Position numbers and translations under genes: made by a program
In this document: piece after piece, positions 1 through 10,300 of the stretch
Position numbering within the stretch: the first letter of the stretch is position 1
How the letters are laid out: the number at the start of each line of letters is the position of its first letter
Notes under the pieces: model-generated
Database searches by the model: none
What the model saw: the letters and a program-made list of their open reading frames with translations, nothing else
Told to the model about the DNA's origin: nothing
Source of the DNA: Amphibacillus sp052055485
GTDB taxonomy: Bacteria > Bacillota > Bacilli > Bacillales > Amphibacillaceae
Assembly: GCF_052055485.1 (NCBI RefSeq)
Contig: NZ_CP197171.1
Coordinates: forward strand, 1,302,001-1,366,000
DNA length: 64,000 bases
Direction of reading: 5' to 3'

Positions 1-413
1 TTGCGTTATGCATAGCTGATAACTTTGCTTTAACTGTTGTTCAACAAGTGCTGCTAATGAATAAACCTGTTTATGCGTCCAATCATGCTTGGCAGCTTAA
101 CCATGATTATGCGATTTATCGAGGATTAAATCAAAATCCGGTTATGACTCGACGCTTTCAGCAATATGAACAGAATTTAATCGATTTTGGCATGCAAAGT
201 GGGTCATTATTAGAATTTAAGGAAATGGTCGAAGCACATTTAAAAGGTAAAGAATATGATCAAAAACCAGCTGCTAGGAAAATAAACAGATTAGAAAAAG
301 ATCAAACGATTTATACATTAGAAGATGTACAGAAAAACCCTAAGCAATTTGATCATCAATCAGTAACATTAACAGATTTAGCGAAGGAATTTTTACAGAA
401 TGACAAACAATAG
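1..413 (+). CDS. 3' end of a BMC-associated flavoprotein-like gene (partial)
   Basis: The reading frame is open from base 3 to the stop at 411-413, so the gene begins before the window. About 137 residues are visible. The part near the left edge (a run reading ADNFALTVVQQVLLMNKPVY) looks like the end of a Rossmann or flavoprotein fold. The last 40 residues resemble the tail of flavoproteins often encoded in glycyl-radical microcompartment loci, with a short strand followed by a 'TDLAKEFL' helix. Only 14 bp separate its stop from the next start, so it belongs to the same operon. The family assignment is tentative because the diagnostic N-terminal part is missing; an EutQ-type or unrelated accessory protein is possible. 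Confidence 0.4.
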   Translation, partial: ALCIADNFALTVVQQVLLMNKPVYASNHAWQLNHDYAIYRGLNQNPVMTRRFQQYEQNLIDFGMQSGSLLEFKEMVEAHLKGKEYDQKPAARKINRLEKDQTIYTLEDVQKNPKQFDHQSVTLTDLAKEFLQNDKQ

Positions 414-427
414 TGGGGGGAAGATAA

Positions 428-1933
428 ATGCCTGAATATGATAAAGATTTACAATCTATTCAAGAGGCTCGTTTAGTTATTGACTCAGCCAAAAAAGCTC
501 AGCAGGAACTGGCATTGATGGATCAGGAACAGATCAATAGAATTGTAGAAAATATGGTGAATAAGGCAGTTGAAAATGCTGAGTATTTGGCTGAGCTTGC
601 TCATAATGAAACAGGGTTTGGAAAAAAATCTGACAAGATCATTAAAAACAAGTTTGCTAGTCAAACTTTATATGAGTCGATTAAAGACTTAAAAACAGTG
701 GGTTTATTACATGATGATAAAGAAAATAAAGTCCTTGATGTTGCTGTACCTGTTGGGGTTGTTGCAGGCTTGATTCCTTCGACTAATCCAACATCTACAA
801 CGATTTATAAAGCGATCATTGCTTTAAAGTCGGGGAACAGTATCGTCTTTTCGCCACATCCAGGCGCGAAGCAAGCGATTTTAGCAACCGTTGAAATTTT
901 ACAAAAAGCTGCACTTGAAGCAGGTGCCCCTCAGGGGGTTATTGCCTCCCTCTCGATTTTAAGTAAGGAAGGGACTGCAGAATTGATGAAGCATAAAGAT
1001 GTGGCATTAATTCTAGCAACAGGTGGTGAAGCCATGGTGCGAGCCGCTTATAGTTCGGGGACACCAGCTATTGGTGTTGGACCAGGCAATGGACCGGCTT
1101 TTATTGAAAGAACGGCTGACATTGAAAAAGCAGTAACAGATATTATAACCAGTAAGACATTTGATAATGGTGTGATTTGTGCATCGGAACAATCGATTGT
1201 CGTTGAGACAATTATTGAGCAACAAGTGATTGAAGAATTGAAACGACAAAAGGCCTATTTCTTAACTGATGAACAGAGTCTGCAACTAGCCCGTTTTATT
1301 CTACGCGCAAATGGTACGATCAATCCACAGATTGTTGGAAAAACAGCGATTAAGATTGCCGAAATGGCTGGTTTTAGCGTACCGTCAGACACAACTGTTT
1401 TGATTTCACGACAAACAAATTCTGATGCTGATAATCCATATGCACGTGAAAAATTATGTCCAATTCTTGCTTTTTACAGTGAGAGAGATTGGATAGCTGC
1501 CTGCAATCGTTCTATAGCCTTGCTAACAGTTGAAGGTAAGGGGCACACCCTATGCATTCATACAAATGATGAGCAAGTCATTAAGGAATTTGCTCTTAAA
1601 AAGCCTGTATCACGGATGTTAGTTAATACACCTGGTGCATTAGGCGGAATTGGCGGTACAACAAATTTAGCACCGGCATTAACGTTAGGGTGTGGCGCCG
1701 TTGGTGGTAGTTCAACTTCAGATAATATTACGCCAATGCATTTATTAAATGTACGCAGGGTGGCATATGGTACTCGAACGGTTCAAGACATAATAGCGGG
1801 TTTTGACCTGACTTCATGTACTGAGAATAAAGAAGAAAAGATGGAGACCTCTATGTCTGATAAATTGCCATTATCTGATGAGGAAATCCAACAATTATTG
1901 AAATTAGCTGTTGAAAAACTATCAGCGGTATAG
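428..1933 (+). CDS. CoA-acylating aldehyde dehydrogenase (PduP/EutE-like), BMC cargo
   Basis: A 501-residue protein that would oxidise the aldehyde made by the diol dehydratase (propionaldehyde or 3-hydroxypropionaldehyde) to the acyl-CoA, reducing NAD+, inside the microcompartment. Visible are the cofactor-fold segment 'IPSTNPTST', the glycine-rich 'GPGNGPAF', and the catalytic Cys at about residue 251 in 'GVICASEQ'. A typical PduP/EutE core is followed by a linker of about 20 residues and a C-terminal amphipathic helix (residues about 482-501, 'LSDEEIQQLLKLAVEKLSAV'), which has the form of an encapsulation peptide. The start follows a purine-rich GGGGGGAAG ribosome site. The chosen substrate is an inference from the neighbouring dehydratase. 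Confidence 0.9.
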   Translation: MPEYDKDLQSIQEARLVIDSAKKAQQELALMDQEQINRIVENMVNKAVENAEYLAELAHNETGFGKKSDKIIKNKFASQTLYESIKDLKTVGLLHDDKENKVLDVAVPVGVVAGLIPSTNPTSTTIYKAIIALKSGNSIVFSPHPGAKQAILATVEILQKAALEAGAPQGVIASLSILSKEGTAELMKHKDVALILATGGEAMVRAAYSSGTPAIGVGPGNGPAFIERTADIEKAVTDIITSKTFDNGVICASEQSIVVETIIEQQVIEELKRQKAYFLTDEQSLQLARFILRANGTINPQIVGKTAIKIAEMAGFSVPSDTTVLISRQTNSDADNPYAREKLCPILAFYSERDWIAACNRSIALLTVEGKGHTLCIHTNDEQVIKEFALKKPVSRMLVNTPGALGGIGGTTNLAPALTLGCGAVGGSSTSDNITPMHLLNVRRVAYGTRTVQDIIAGFDLTSCTENKEEKMETSMSDKLPLSDEEIQQLLKLAVEKLSAV

Positions 1934-1949
1934 AAGGGAGAAAGAGGAG

Positions 1950-3074
1950 ATGAAGCAATTTTCTATTTTCCCAACAGTCTATTTCGACGGGACTGTGATC
2001 GATTATTTTAAAACACAAGAACGGCAAAATGTCTTTATCGTTTCTGATCCGATGATGAAGAAATTGGGTGTTCTAGATAAGCTTATTCAGTTTTTAGCTG
2101 AACAGGGATCTGACTATCAAATCTTTAGTGAGATTACCCCAGATCCTACGATTGAAACCATTACTGAGGGGTTAAAAGCAATGAATCAGCAACAACCTGA
2201 TTGTATTGTAGCGATCGGTGGCGGCTCAGCTATTGATGCGGCAAAGGGTATGGTATTGGCAAACTATAAACTTGACGTCAATTATCAACGCCCCACTTTT
2301 GTTGCTATTCCCTCCACAAGTGGAACGGGTAGTGAAGCGACTTCATTTACCGTTATTACGAATGGAAAAGAGAAGAAGCCTTTCGTGGATGATCGGTTAC
2401 TACCTGATGTAGCTATTTTAGACACAGCGTTAGTTAAAACCGTTCCGCCGAGAATAAGTGCTGATACGGGAATGGATGTCTTAACCCATGCGATTGAAGC
2501 ATATGTGTCGCTAAATGCCAATACATTTAGTGATGCATTAGCAGAAAAGGCAATTCAGCTTGTTTTTGACAGTTTGATAACTGTTTATCGAGACCCTAAT
2601 GATCAGCTAGCTCGGGATAAAATGCATAAAGCCTCGTGCTTAGCCGGGATGGCGTTCACTAACACGTCATTAGGCATTAATCATAGTCTCGCTCACGCAA
2701 TAGGTGGCATCTTCCATTTACCACATGGTCGAATTAATGCCATTATTATGCCGGGTGTGATTGGCTATAACGCAGGTTTAGATTCACAATTAACGGAGAC
2801 GGCAAGTCGTTATCAAGAGATTGCTAGTTTATTAAAATTACCTGCTGGGACACCTCGTGAGGGAACGGAAAATTTAATGCTGGCTATAAAATATATGAAT
2901 GAGGCATTAGAAATTGAGCAGAATTTCTCAAAATGCCAAATTACAGATAAGGAATATGTTGGAAATCAACAACAAATTATTGAGCTAGCCTTAGCGGATG
3001 CTTGTACAATGACAAATCCGCGACAACCTGATACAGCCTCATTAACAGAGCTTTATCGGTCATTCTATCAATAG
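1950..3074 (+). CDS. Iron-containing alcohol dehydrogenase (PduQ/EutG-like)
   Basis: A 374-residue group III (Fe-type) alcohol dehydrogenase. It should reduce the microcompartment aldehyde to the alcohol and so regenerate the NAD+ used by the aldehyde dehydrogenase. The NAD-binding 'GGGSAIDAAKG' lies near residue 90. The metal-binding region includes 'DTGMDVLTHAIEAY' and 'SLAHAIGGIFHLPHG', which carries the His ligands. Two in-frame starts exist. The ATG at 1950 is preferred because GGGAGAAAGAGG precedes it and the longer version would overlap the upstream gene by 23 bp. No N- or C-terminal encapsulation helix is obvious, so it may be recruited by partner binding. Confidence 0.88.
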   Translation: MKQFSIFPTVYFDGTVIDYFKTQERQNVFIVSDPMMKKLGVLDKLIQFLAEQGSDYQIFSEITPDPTIETITEGLKAMNQQQPDCIVAIGGGSAIDAAKGMVLANYKLDVNYQRPTFVAIPSTSGTGSEATSFTVITNGKEKKPFVDDRLLPDVAILDTALVKTVPPRISADTGMDVLTHAIEAYVSLNANTFSDALAEKAIQLVFDSLITVYRDPNDQLARDKMHKASCLAGMAFTNTSLGINHSLAHAIGGIFHLPHGRINAIIMPGVIGYNAGLDSQLTETASRYQEIASLLKLPAGTPREGTENLMLAIKYMNEALEIEQNFSKCQITDKEYVGNQQQIIELALADACTMTNPRQPDTASLTELYRSFYQ

Positions 3075-3085
3075 GAGAATTGAAG

Positions 3086-3865
3086 ATGAAAAAAACGATA
3101 TATGGTGAGTGTTTTTCAGAAGCAATAGGTACTTTCCTATTCGTTCTAATTGGAATTGCTTCTGTAGCTATTTTAGTAGCAAGTGGGACGGTTGTGAGTT
3201 ATTGGGAACTAGCGATTGTCTGGGGATTAAGTGTTTCTTTAGGGGTTTTCGTAGCTGGTTATGTATCAGGAGGTCATATAAATCCTGCAGTCACAATCTC
3301 ACTAGCTTGCTGGAGAAAGTTTCCGAGGAATAAAGTTGCTCCTTATATTCTAGCACAAATAAGCGGTGCCTTTATTGCAGCTCTCGTTAGCTATTGTCTA
3401 TTTCAATCGACAATTGTCAGCTTTGAATCAGCTAATGAGATTGTCAGAGGAACAGAAGGAGGACTAGCGACAGCCGGTATTTTTGCGACATTTCCCGGTG
3501 AAAATGTCGGACTATTGAATGCTTTCTTTGTTGAGTTTCTCATTACGATGATTTTAATGTTAGTCATCTTCGTCGTCACTGATACCAATAACCTAACGGC
3601 GCCAACTGGTGGGTTAGCAGCACTTGTTATCGGGATAACAGTCGCGCTATGTGGTTTAGCGTTTGGTCCTTTAACCGGTTTTGCTATGAATCCAGCCCGT
3701 GATTTTGGGCCGCGATTATTTACCTTGATAGCTGGCTGGGGAACGGCAGCCTTAGGTTCTGACTTTTATGGATTAATCGTTCCTATTTTTGGCCCGATTC
3801 TCGGTGCTATTTTTGCTGGTGTGATTTACTTTAAGTTGATTACCCCGTATTATCCAAAAAAATAA
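3086..3865 (+). CDS. Aquaglyceroporin (GlpF-type glycerol/diol facilitator)
   Basis: A MIP-family channel of 259 residues with about six membrane helices and both half-helix signatures: 'GGHINPAVTIS' in the first half and 'FAMNPARDFGPRLF' in the second. The Asp after NPAR is characteristic of glycerol facilitators rather than water-only channels. Placed between the alcohol dehydrogenase and the diol dehydratase, it most likely lets the substrate (glycerol or 1,2-propanediol) cross the cell membrane. The ATG at 3086 follows AGGAGAATTGAAG; a TTG 6 bp upstream is too close to the ribosome site. Five to eleven bp separate it from the preceding gene, consistent with one transcript. Confidence 0.9.
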   Translation: MKKTIYGECFSEAIGTFLFVLIGIASVAILVASGTVVSYWELAIVWGLSVSLGVFVAGYVSGGHINPAVTISLACWRKFPRNKVAPYILAQISGAFIAALVSYCLFQSTIVSFESANEIVRGTEGGLATAGIFATFPGENVGLLNAFFVEFLITMILMLVIFVVTDTNNLTAPTGGLAALVIGITVALCGLAFGPLTGFAMNPARDFGPRLFTLIAGWGTAALGSDFYGLIVPIFGPILGAIFAGVIYFKLITPYYPKK

Positions 3866-3892
3866 CTGATCGGTATTGAAAGGAGTTTGAAA

Positions 3893-6409
3893 ATGGTAGA
3901 ACAGAGTTTACGTATTCAATCATTAATTGATCATCTTTATTCAGAGGACCCTAGAGTAGAGGCAGAAAGAGCTGTTTTAATTACAGAATCATATAAAGAA
4001 ACAGAAAATCAGCCAATGGTTATACGGCGGGCGAAAGCACTAGAAAAAATCTTAGAAAACATGAATTTAGTCATTCGTCCAGATGAGTTAATTGTTGGTA
4101 ATCTAACAACTGCACCACGCGGAACGCAAATTTTCCCAGAGTTTTCAAACCAATGGTTAGAAGATGAGTTTGACCGAATTGAAAAACGAACAGGCGATGT
4201 CTTCAGAATTAGTGAAGAGGTCAAACGTGATTTATCTGAAGCATTTAAGTACTGGGGAGGACGTACCACTAACGAGTTGGCAACAGAACTAATGGCTCCT
4301 GAGACCCTAGATGCGATGCAAGCAGGGGTATTTACAGTTGGAAATTATTATTTTAATGGTGTTGGCCACATTTCTGTTGATTATCGAAAAGTGCTACAGG
4401 TCGGTTTGAAAGGAATTCGTGAAGAAGCACAAGAAGCATTGCAGAGCTTAGACTATGGTGATCCTGAGTCCATCTCTAAATCGCATTTTTTGGAAGCCTT
4501 AATTATATCGGTTAATGCTGTTTGCAAGTACGCCAAACGCTTAGCTGATATCGCTGATCAAGCAGCAAATGAAACACATGGTGCTAAACGGAAGGAAGAA
4601 TTACAGCAAATTGCTCGGAATTGTCGACGTGTACCTGAATATCCTGCTGAGGGTTTCTATGAAGCTTTACAATCATTTTGGATTATTCAAGCCGTTATCC
4701 AGATCGAGTCAAACGGTCATTCCATTTCACCGATGCGTTTTGATCAATATATTTATCCATTTTATCAAAAAGATGTTGAAAAGGGTTCAATGACTGAAGT
4801 TGAAGCACAAGAGCTATTGGATTGTTTATGGGTCAAATTCAATGATGTAAACAAGATCCGTGATGAAGCTTCGACAAAAGCATTTGGTGGTTATCCAATG
4901 TTCCAAAACCTAATTGTTGGTGGACAAACGACAAAAGGGATGGATGCAACGAATCCGCTATCGTTTGCTTGTTTAGAGGCAAGTGCACATACAAAATTAC
5001 CTCAGCCTTCACTGTCGATTCGTATATGGAACAAAACGCCTGAGTCCTTGCTAAATAAAGCTGGGGAAGTCTCTAGATTAGGATTAGGAGTGCCAGCATA
5101 TTACAGCGATGAAGTGATTATTCCTGCTCTAGAAAACCGTGGTATTAGTTTAGAAGATGCTCGAGATTACGGTATTATCGGCTGTGTAGAACCACAGGTT
5201 GGCGGAAAAACAGAAGGATGGCACGATGCTGCTTTCTTCAATATTCCTAAGGTGTTAGAAATTACGTTAAACAATGGCTATAACGATGGTAAACGAATAG
5301 GTCTCCAAACAGGTAAAATAGAGGATTTCAAAAATTACCAGGAATTAGAAGATGCATTTCGAAAACAAATGAAGTACTTTGTTAAATTACTGATCAATGC
5401 TGATAACTCAGTTGATATAGCACATATGGAACGAGCTCCATTACCGTTCCTATCAGCAATGGTTGACAATTGTATTGTAGAAGGAAAAACAGTACAAGAA
5501 GGTGGAGCTAAATACAACTTTACAGGTCCACAGGGTGTTGGTATCGCCAATGCAGGAGACTCGTTGATGGCGATCAAACAAATTGTTTTTGAAGACAAAG
5601 AAATGACTTTATCAGAATTGAAGCAGGTTTTGGATAGTAATTTCGGTCGTGAGGAAAGTAAACCGGCTTCTTCAGCCAATATCGATTTAAATCATTTAGA
5701 TGTTGCTAATTTAACAAGTGAATCGCTTGTTGATTTATTAAAAGGATTACTCAATCAGGAAACACAACCTGTTCAAACACCTACAACAGTTGATACAGCA
5801 AAAGATGGTGAAAATATTCGTCAGTTGTTAATTAATAGAGTACCGAAATTCGGTAATGACATTGATGACATTGATTACCTTGTTCGAGATGTTGCCCTTA
5901 TTTACTGTGAGGAAGTGCAGAGATATCGTAATCCTCGTGGAGGTACATTCCAACCCGGTCTGTACCCAGTATCAGCAAATGTGTCTTGTGGGCTAGATAC
6001 AAAGGCTTCAGCAGATGGCCGTTACGCTGGAACACCATTGGCAGATGGTGTGTCACCAACTTCTGGGCGTGATCAAAATGGTCCGACAGCTGCGTTGAAC
6101 TCAGTCGCCAAACTAGATCATCATATTGCATCAAATGGGACACTGCTAAATCAGAAGTTTCATCCATCCGCATTAGCAGGAGAAGAGGGCTTATCTAATT
6201 TATCGGCTTTAGTTCGTGGTTACTTTGATCAGAAAGGCATGCATGTCCAGTTTAATGTTATTAGTCGTGAAATTTTAAAGAAAGCACAAAAAAATCCGGA
6301 AAAATACAAAAATTTGGTTGTGCGTGTTGCTGGTTATAGTGCCCACTTTGTTTCGCTGGATAAGACAATCCAAGAAGACATCATTGCTCGAACTGAGCTT
6401 AAGTTTTAA
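3893..6409 (+). CDS. Glycyl radical diol/glycerol dehydratase (B12-independent), BMC signature enzyme
   Basis: An 838-residue glycyl radical enzyme. The active-site pattern is that of B12-independent glycerol/propanediol dehydratase: His159 ('GVGHISVDY'), His276-Ser277 ('NGHSISPMRFDQY'), Cys431-x-Glu433 and Asp445 in 'GCVEPQVGGKTEGWHD', and the radical Gly814 in 'RVAGYSAHF'. The spacing Cys-Glu-Asp (2 and 12 residues) equals that known for Clostridium butyricum glycerol dehydratase. It removes water from a diol to give an aldehyde. The protein is about 50 residues longer than the usual ~787, owing to an insert at about residues 585-638 that contains a predicted amphipathic helix (609-623). 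The start ATG at 3893 has AAAGGAG upstream. Choline lyase is excluded by the Asp/Gln pattern; glycerol and 1,2-propanediol cannot be told apart here. Confidence 0.92.
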   Translation: MVEQSLRIQSLIDHLYSEDPRVEAERAVLITESYKETENQPMVIRRAKALEKILENMNLVIRPDELIVGNLTTAPRGTQIFPEFSNQWLEDEFDRIEKRTGDVFRISEEVKRDLSEAFKYWGGRTTNELATELMAPETLDAMQAGVFTVGNYYFNGVGHISVDYRKVLQVGLKGIREEAQEALQSLDYGDPESISKSHFLEALIISVNAVCKYAKRLADIADQAANETHGAKRKEELQQIARNCRRVPEYPAEGFYEALQSFWIIQAVIQIESNGHSISPMRFDQYIYPFYQKDVEKGSMTEVEAQELLDCLWVKFNDVNKIRDEASTKAFGGYPMFQNLIVGGQTTKGMDATNPLSFACLEASAHTKLPQPSLSIRIWNKTPESLLNKAGEVSRLGLGVPAYYSDEVIIPALENRGISLEDARDYGIIGCVEPQVGGKTEGWHDAAFFNIPKVLEITLNNGYNDGKRIGLQTGKIEDFKNYQELEDAFRKQMKYFVKLLINADNSVDIAHMERAPLPFLSAMVDNCIVEGKTVQEGGAKYNFTGPQGVGIANAGDSLMAIKQIVFEDKEMTLSELKQVLDSNFGREESKPASSANIDLNHLDVANLTSESLVDLLKGLLNQETQPVQTPTTVDTAKDGENIRQLLINRVPKFGNDIDDIDYLVRDVALIYCEEVQRYRNPRGGTFQPGLYPVSANVSCGLDTKASADGRYAGTPLADGVSPTSGRDQNGPTAALNSVAKLDHHIASNGTLLNQKFHPSALAGEEGLSNLSALVRGYFDQKGMHVQFNVISREILKKAQKNPEKYKNLVVRVAGYSAHFVSLDKTIQEDIIARTELKF

Positions 6410-6433
6410 TTCAATAGCTGGGAGTGAACGAAG

Positions 6434-7351
6434 ATGATAAAGGCAAATGAAACAGAGGGGATGATTTTTGACATTCAACGCTTTTCTGTACACGATGGGC
6501 CAGGTATTCGAAGTATTGTATTCTTCAAAGGCTGTCCCTTAAGATGTCAATGGTGTTGTAATCCTGAAAGTCAAAACTTCAACACAGAATTGATGTTAGT
6601 GAAAGAAAATTGTATTGATTGTCGACGTTGTGAAAATATTTGCCCTTACGGTGCTATTTCATTCACACCAGAAATTACAATAGATAGAGAAAAATGTGTC
6701 GATTGTGGTGCCTGTGCTGAAGTGTGTTACAGTGAAGCATTGACAATGGTTGGAGAGAAGAGGACCGTATCAGATTTAATTTTTGAATTAAAAAAAGATG
6801 AGATTCACTATCGAAAGTCGAATGGCGGGATTACTTTATCTGGGGGAGAGGCATTAGCCCAACCTGAACTGGCAACGGATTTATTAGCTGCTTGTAAGGC
6901 AGAGGGTTGGCATACAGCTATCGAAACAACAGGGTATGCGCCTGCTCATGTCCTAGAAAAGATATTACCGCATACTGACTTAGTATTGTTAGATATTAAG
7001 CATTTAAATAGTGTCAAACATCGTGAATATATTGGCGTCCCAAACAAAATGATTTTGCAGGCTGCCAAAGTAATTGCAGAATTCCCGGGGACAGAGCTGG
7101 TGATCAGAATTCCAGTTATTCCAGGCTTTAATGATAGTAAGCATGATATTGGCGAAATTGCTGCAATAGCTAAATTACTAGAAGCTGAACAACTTCATCT
7201 GTTGCCCTATCATCCATATGGTATGAATAAATATGGAAATTTAGGGATAGAGAACAGAGCATGGGCATTTGATACACCATCGGAAGAATCTCTAGAACAG
7301 TTAAAACAAGTTGTGGAAAGTATGGGTATGACCTGTAAAATCGGAGGATAA
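6434..7351 (+). CDS. Glycyl radical enzyme activase (radical SAM)
   Basis: A 305-residue activating enzyme that installs the glycyl radical on the upstream dehydratase using SAM and one electron from reduced ferredoxin or flavodoxin. The radical-SAM cluster motif CxxxCxxC is seen in 'CPLRCQWC' near residue 35. A ferredoxin-like insert follows with two [4Fe-4S] motifs ('CIDCRRCENICPYG', 'CVDCGACAEVC'), as in PflA-like activases of dehydratases. The 'GGITLSGGEALAQ' motif binds SAM. It sits 24 bp after the dehydratase, the usual pairing. GGGAG lies about 9 bp before the ATG. Confidence 0.93.
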   Translation: MIKANETEGMIFDIQRFSVHDGPGIRSIVFFKGCPLRCQWCCNPESQNFNTELMLVKENCIDCRRCENICPYGAISFTPEITIDREKCVDCGACAEVCYSEALTMVGEKRTVSDLIFELKKDEIHYRKSNGGITLSGGEALAQPELATDLLAACKAEGWHTAIETTGYAPAHVLEKILPHTDLVLLDIKHLNSVKHREYIGVPNKMILQAAKVIAEFPGTELVIRIPVIPGFNDSKHDIGEIAAIAKLLEAEQLHLLPYHPYGMNKYGNLGIENRAWAFDTPSEESLEQLKQVVESMGMTCKIGG

Positions 7352-7364
7352 AGGAGGAGTAGGG

Positions 7365-10300
7365 ATGGAAAAGGTGATCGATGGAAATGAGGCCGTTGCA
7401 TATATCTCTTATGCCTATAGTGAGGCAGCCAGTCTTTTCCCAATTACTCCATCCTCTCCAATGGGGGAATGGGTTGAAAAATGGTCTAGTGATAGCCTTA
7501 ATAATTGTTGGCATCAAGTTGTCAAGAACATAACGATGGAATCCGAAACAGGTGTAGCAGGTAGCATGCATGGTCTATTAAGGACAGGTATTCTAGCAAC
7601 GAGCTACTCTTGTTCACAAGGACTCCTGTTAATGATTCCAACCCTCTACAAAATGGTAGGTGAGTTATTGCCAGCCGTTATTCATGTTTCAGCTCGATCT
7701 GTTGCGACGAGTGCATTAAATATTTATGGTGATCATAGCGATGTCATGGCAACACGGCAAACAGGAGCCGTATTACTTGTATCAGGTACGGTTCAGGAGG
7801 CTGCTCTTTTTAGTGCTGTTGCACATTTGGCTGCCCAGAAAGGCAGGTTGCCGGTTATCCATTTTTTTGATGGCTTTCAAACAAGTCATGAGTTACGCAA
7901 GATTGAATTACCAAGTTATGATACGTTATTCAGTCTGGTAGATGATGAAGCCGTTGCATTGTTTAAACGTAGTGGTCTTTCGAATTTTAATCCGAAACAA
8001 ACGGGGACTGTTCAAGATTCGGAATTATTTTTCCAACAGAGAGAAGCGGCTAATATTTTTTATCTAGCAATGGAGCGAATAGTGGAACAGCTACTGGAAA
8101 AATTGAATCCTATTTTTCAAACTGATTGCTCAACCGTAGAATACTTTGGATCGGAAGATGCTGAGACAGTTGTTGTTTTAATGGGAGCTGTGCAAGAAAC
8201 AGCTAAGCAAGTGGTAAAGGAACGAGTCAAAACAGGTGTGATCGTGATTCACTTATACCGGCCATTTCCACAACAGCGATTTATAGATTGTTTGCCCAAA
8301 AGTGTGAAGAGCATAGCTGTTCTAGATCGAACGAAGGAACCGGGCTCAACGGGTGAACCCTTGCTATTAGACGTTCAACAAACATGCCAGCAATATGGAA
8401 GACAGATTGAGGTTATCGGAGGAAGATATGGACTAGGCGGAAAGGAAACTGAACCTAAACATATTCATGCTGTATTTTCTGAACTGGAAAAAAGTATTAA
8501 AAAGCAGCAATTTACTGTTGGAATTGAAGATGATATGACGCAACTATCGTTAAAAACCGAGGAAAGGGAAATGCACTCTGACGAAACAGATTTTCGAATT
8601 AAAATCTGGGGTTTTGGTTCAGATGGAAGTGTTTCTGGTGCTAAAGATTTTATCCGAATTATCGGTCAACAAACAACCCAAGATGTTCAAGCTCGCTTTT
8701 TCTATTCTTCAGCTAAAAGCAGAGGTCTAACAGTCGCTCATTTGAGGATTGACCACAAAAAAATAGCTGTTAATCACCCTATTTATACGCCCAATATAGT
8801 TGTTTGTAATCAATTTGAATGTTTAAGAATGTATGATGTTGTTCAAGAAATAGAAGCTGGCGGTATGCTGTTAATTAATACAAATTATGGTGTGGAGGAA
8901 TTAGCAGAAAAGTTAACTGGAGATGTACTTAATCATTTACAGACAAAACGGGTGACGTGCTATATCCTACCCGCTAGTACTATTGCCCGTAAATATCAAT
9001 TAGGACCTAAAATTAATCTTTTGATGATAGCCAATTTATTTTCATTAACAGAATTTATTCCTACTAATCAAGCGTTGCAAGCTTATCAAACGATTTTGTT
9101 ACAACATCCGTATATGAGAGATCAAGCATATCGGGAAGCAAGTTTTGCTGCAATAAAGGAGAGCATGGCTCAGATTAAAAAGGTTATCTTTCAGGGGGTA
9201 AAAACCCATGTAGATAAGTCCTCTTTTGAAGAAAAAACAGGTATTGATCAACTTATTGCTCGGGTAAATCAACTAAATGGAGAAGCCATTTCAACTGGAT
9301 CTGTCTTAGCAAATGGTTTAGCGGATGGTAGTTTTCCTTTAGGGTTAGGTCATCAACGACATAGTCCCAGAAGTGCCACGTTACCATGCTGGAATAGTGA
9401 GGCCTGTCTACAATGTCAACTTTGTTCACTAGTCTGTCCGCATGCGGCCATTCGCCCTTGTCTTTTTACTGAAGATGAAACAGACCATTCAACTGTATAC
9501 CGAAAAAATAAAGACTATCAATATCAATTAGTGATTGATCCAGAGAAATGCACGGGTTGTTCTTTGTGTGAAGACATATGTCCGGCCAAAGGAAATGCAC
9601 TTCAAATGCAGGAAGCTAGTGATCAGGTTATTGAAAGAGAACAAGAACGGTGGCGTTATGCTATTGAGCATAATGACAATAAACAACTCTCTGAATTGTT
9701 GACAGCCGATCATGATTTAGCCTTTCGTGAGCCTTTATTAGCTTTTTCAGGAGCTTGTGCTGGATGTGGTGAGACTCCTTATGTCAAATTGTTAACACAA
9801 TTATTTGGAGAGCGATTAGTCATTGCAAATGCAACAGGTTGTTCCTCAATCTGGGGCGGAACAGCACCCTATACACCTTTCTATCAAAACAATCAAGGTG
9901 ATGGACCAACATGGTCTAATTCATTATTTGAGAATAATAGCTCTTTTGGATTAGGAATGAAAGTTGGGCAAAAGTTATTACGTCAACAAGCTTATCAACT
10001 TCTAACAGAGATTAGTCAAAATGAATGTTATTCACTAGAAGTCAGGGAGCTCATCCAAAGAGTGGTTGCTGAGGAGGGTGAAATTAATCAAACTATCCGA
10101 GAGTTAGTTAAATATTGTAAGCAATCATCCGACAGTGTTTTACGTAAAGTGATTGATTATCAAGGTTCTTTATTGAAACAGACGCATTGGCTGATAGGTG
10201 GCGATGGTTGGGCCTATGATATTGATTTTGGTGGGATAAATCATCTTCTAAGCAGTGGTGAAAATATCAATATTTTAATTCTGGATAATGAGGGATTTTC

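Noticed and set aside
1013..1249. Minus-strand open frame inside the aldehyde dehydrogenase gene
   Set aside because: It is the antisense shadow of a well-supported gene and has no ribosome site or family resemblance. Similar shadows inside other genes were left out for the same reason.
3893..6409. Choline trimethylamine-lyase (CutC) as identity of the glycyl radical enzyme
   Set aside because: The Cys-x-Glu is followed by PQ..GKTEGWHD, the Asp pattern of diol dehydratases, and a glycerol-facilitator gene is next to it.
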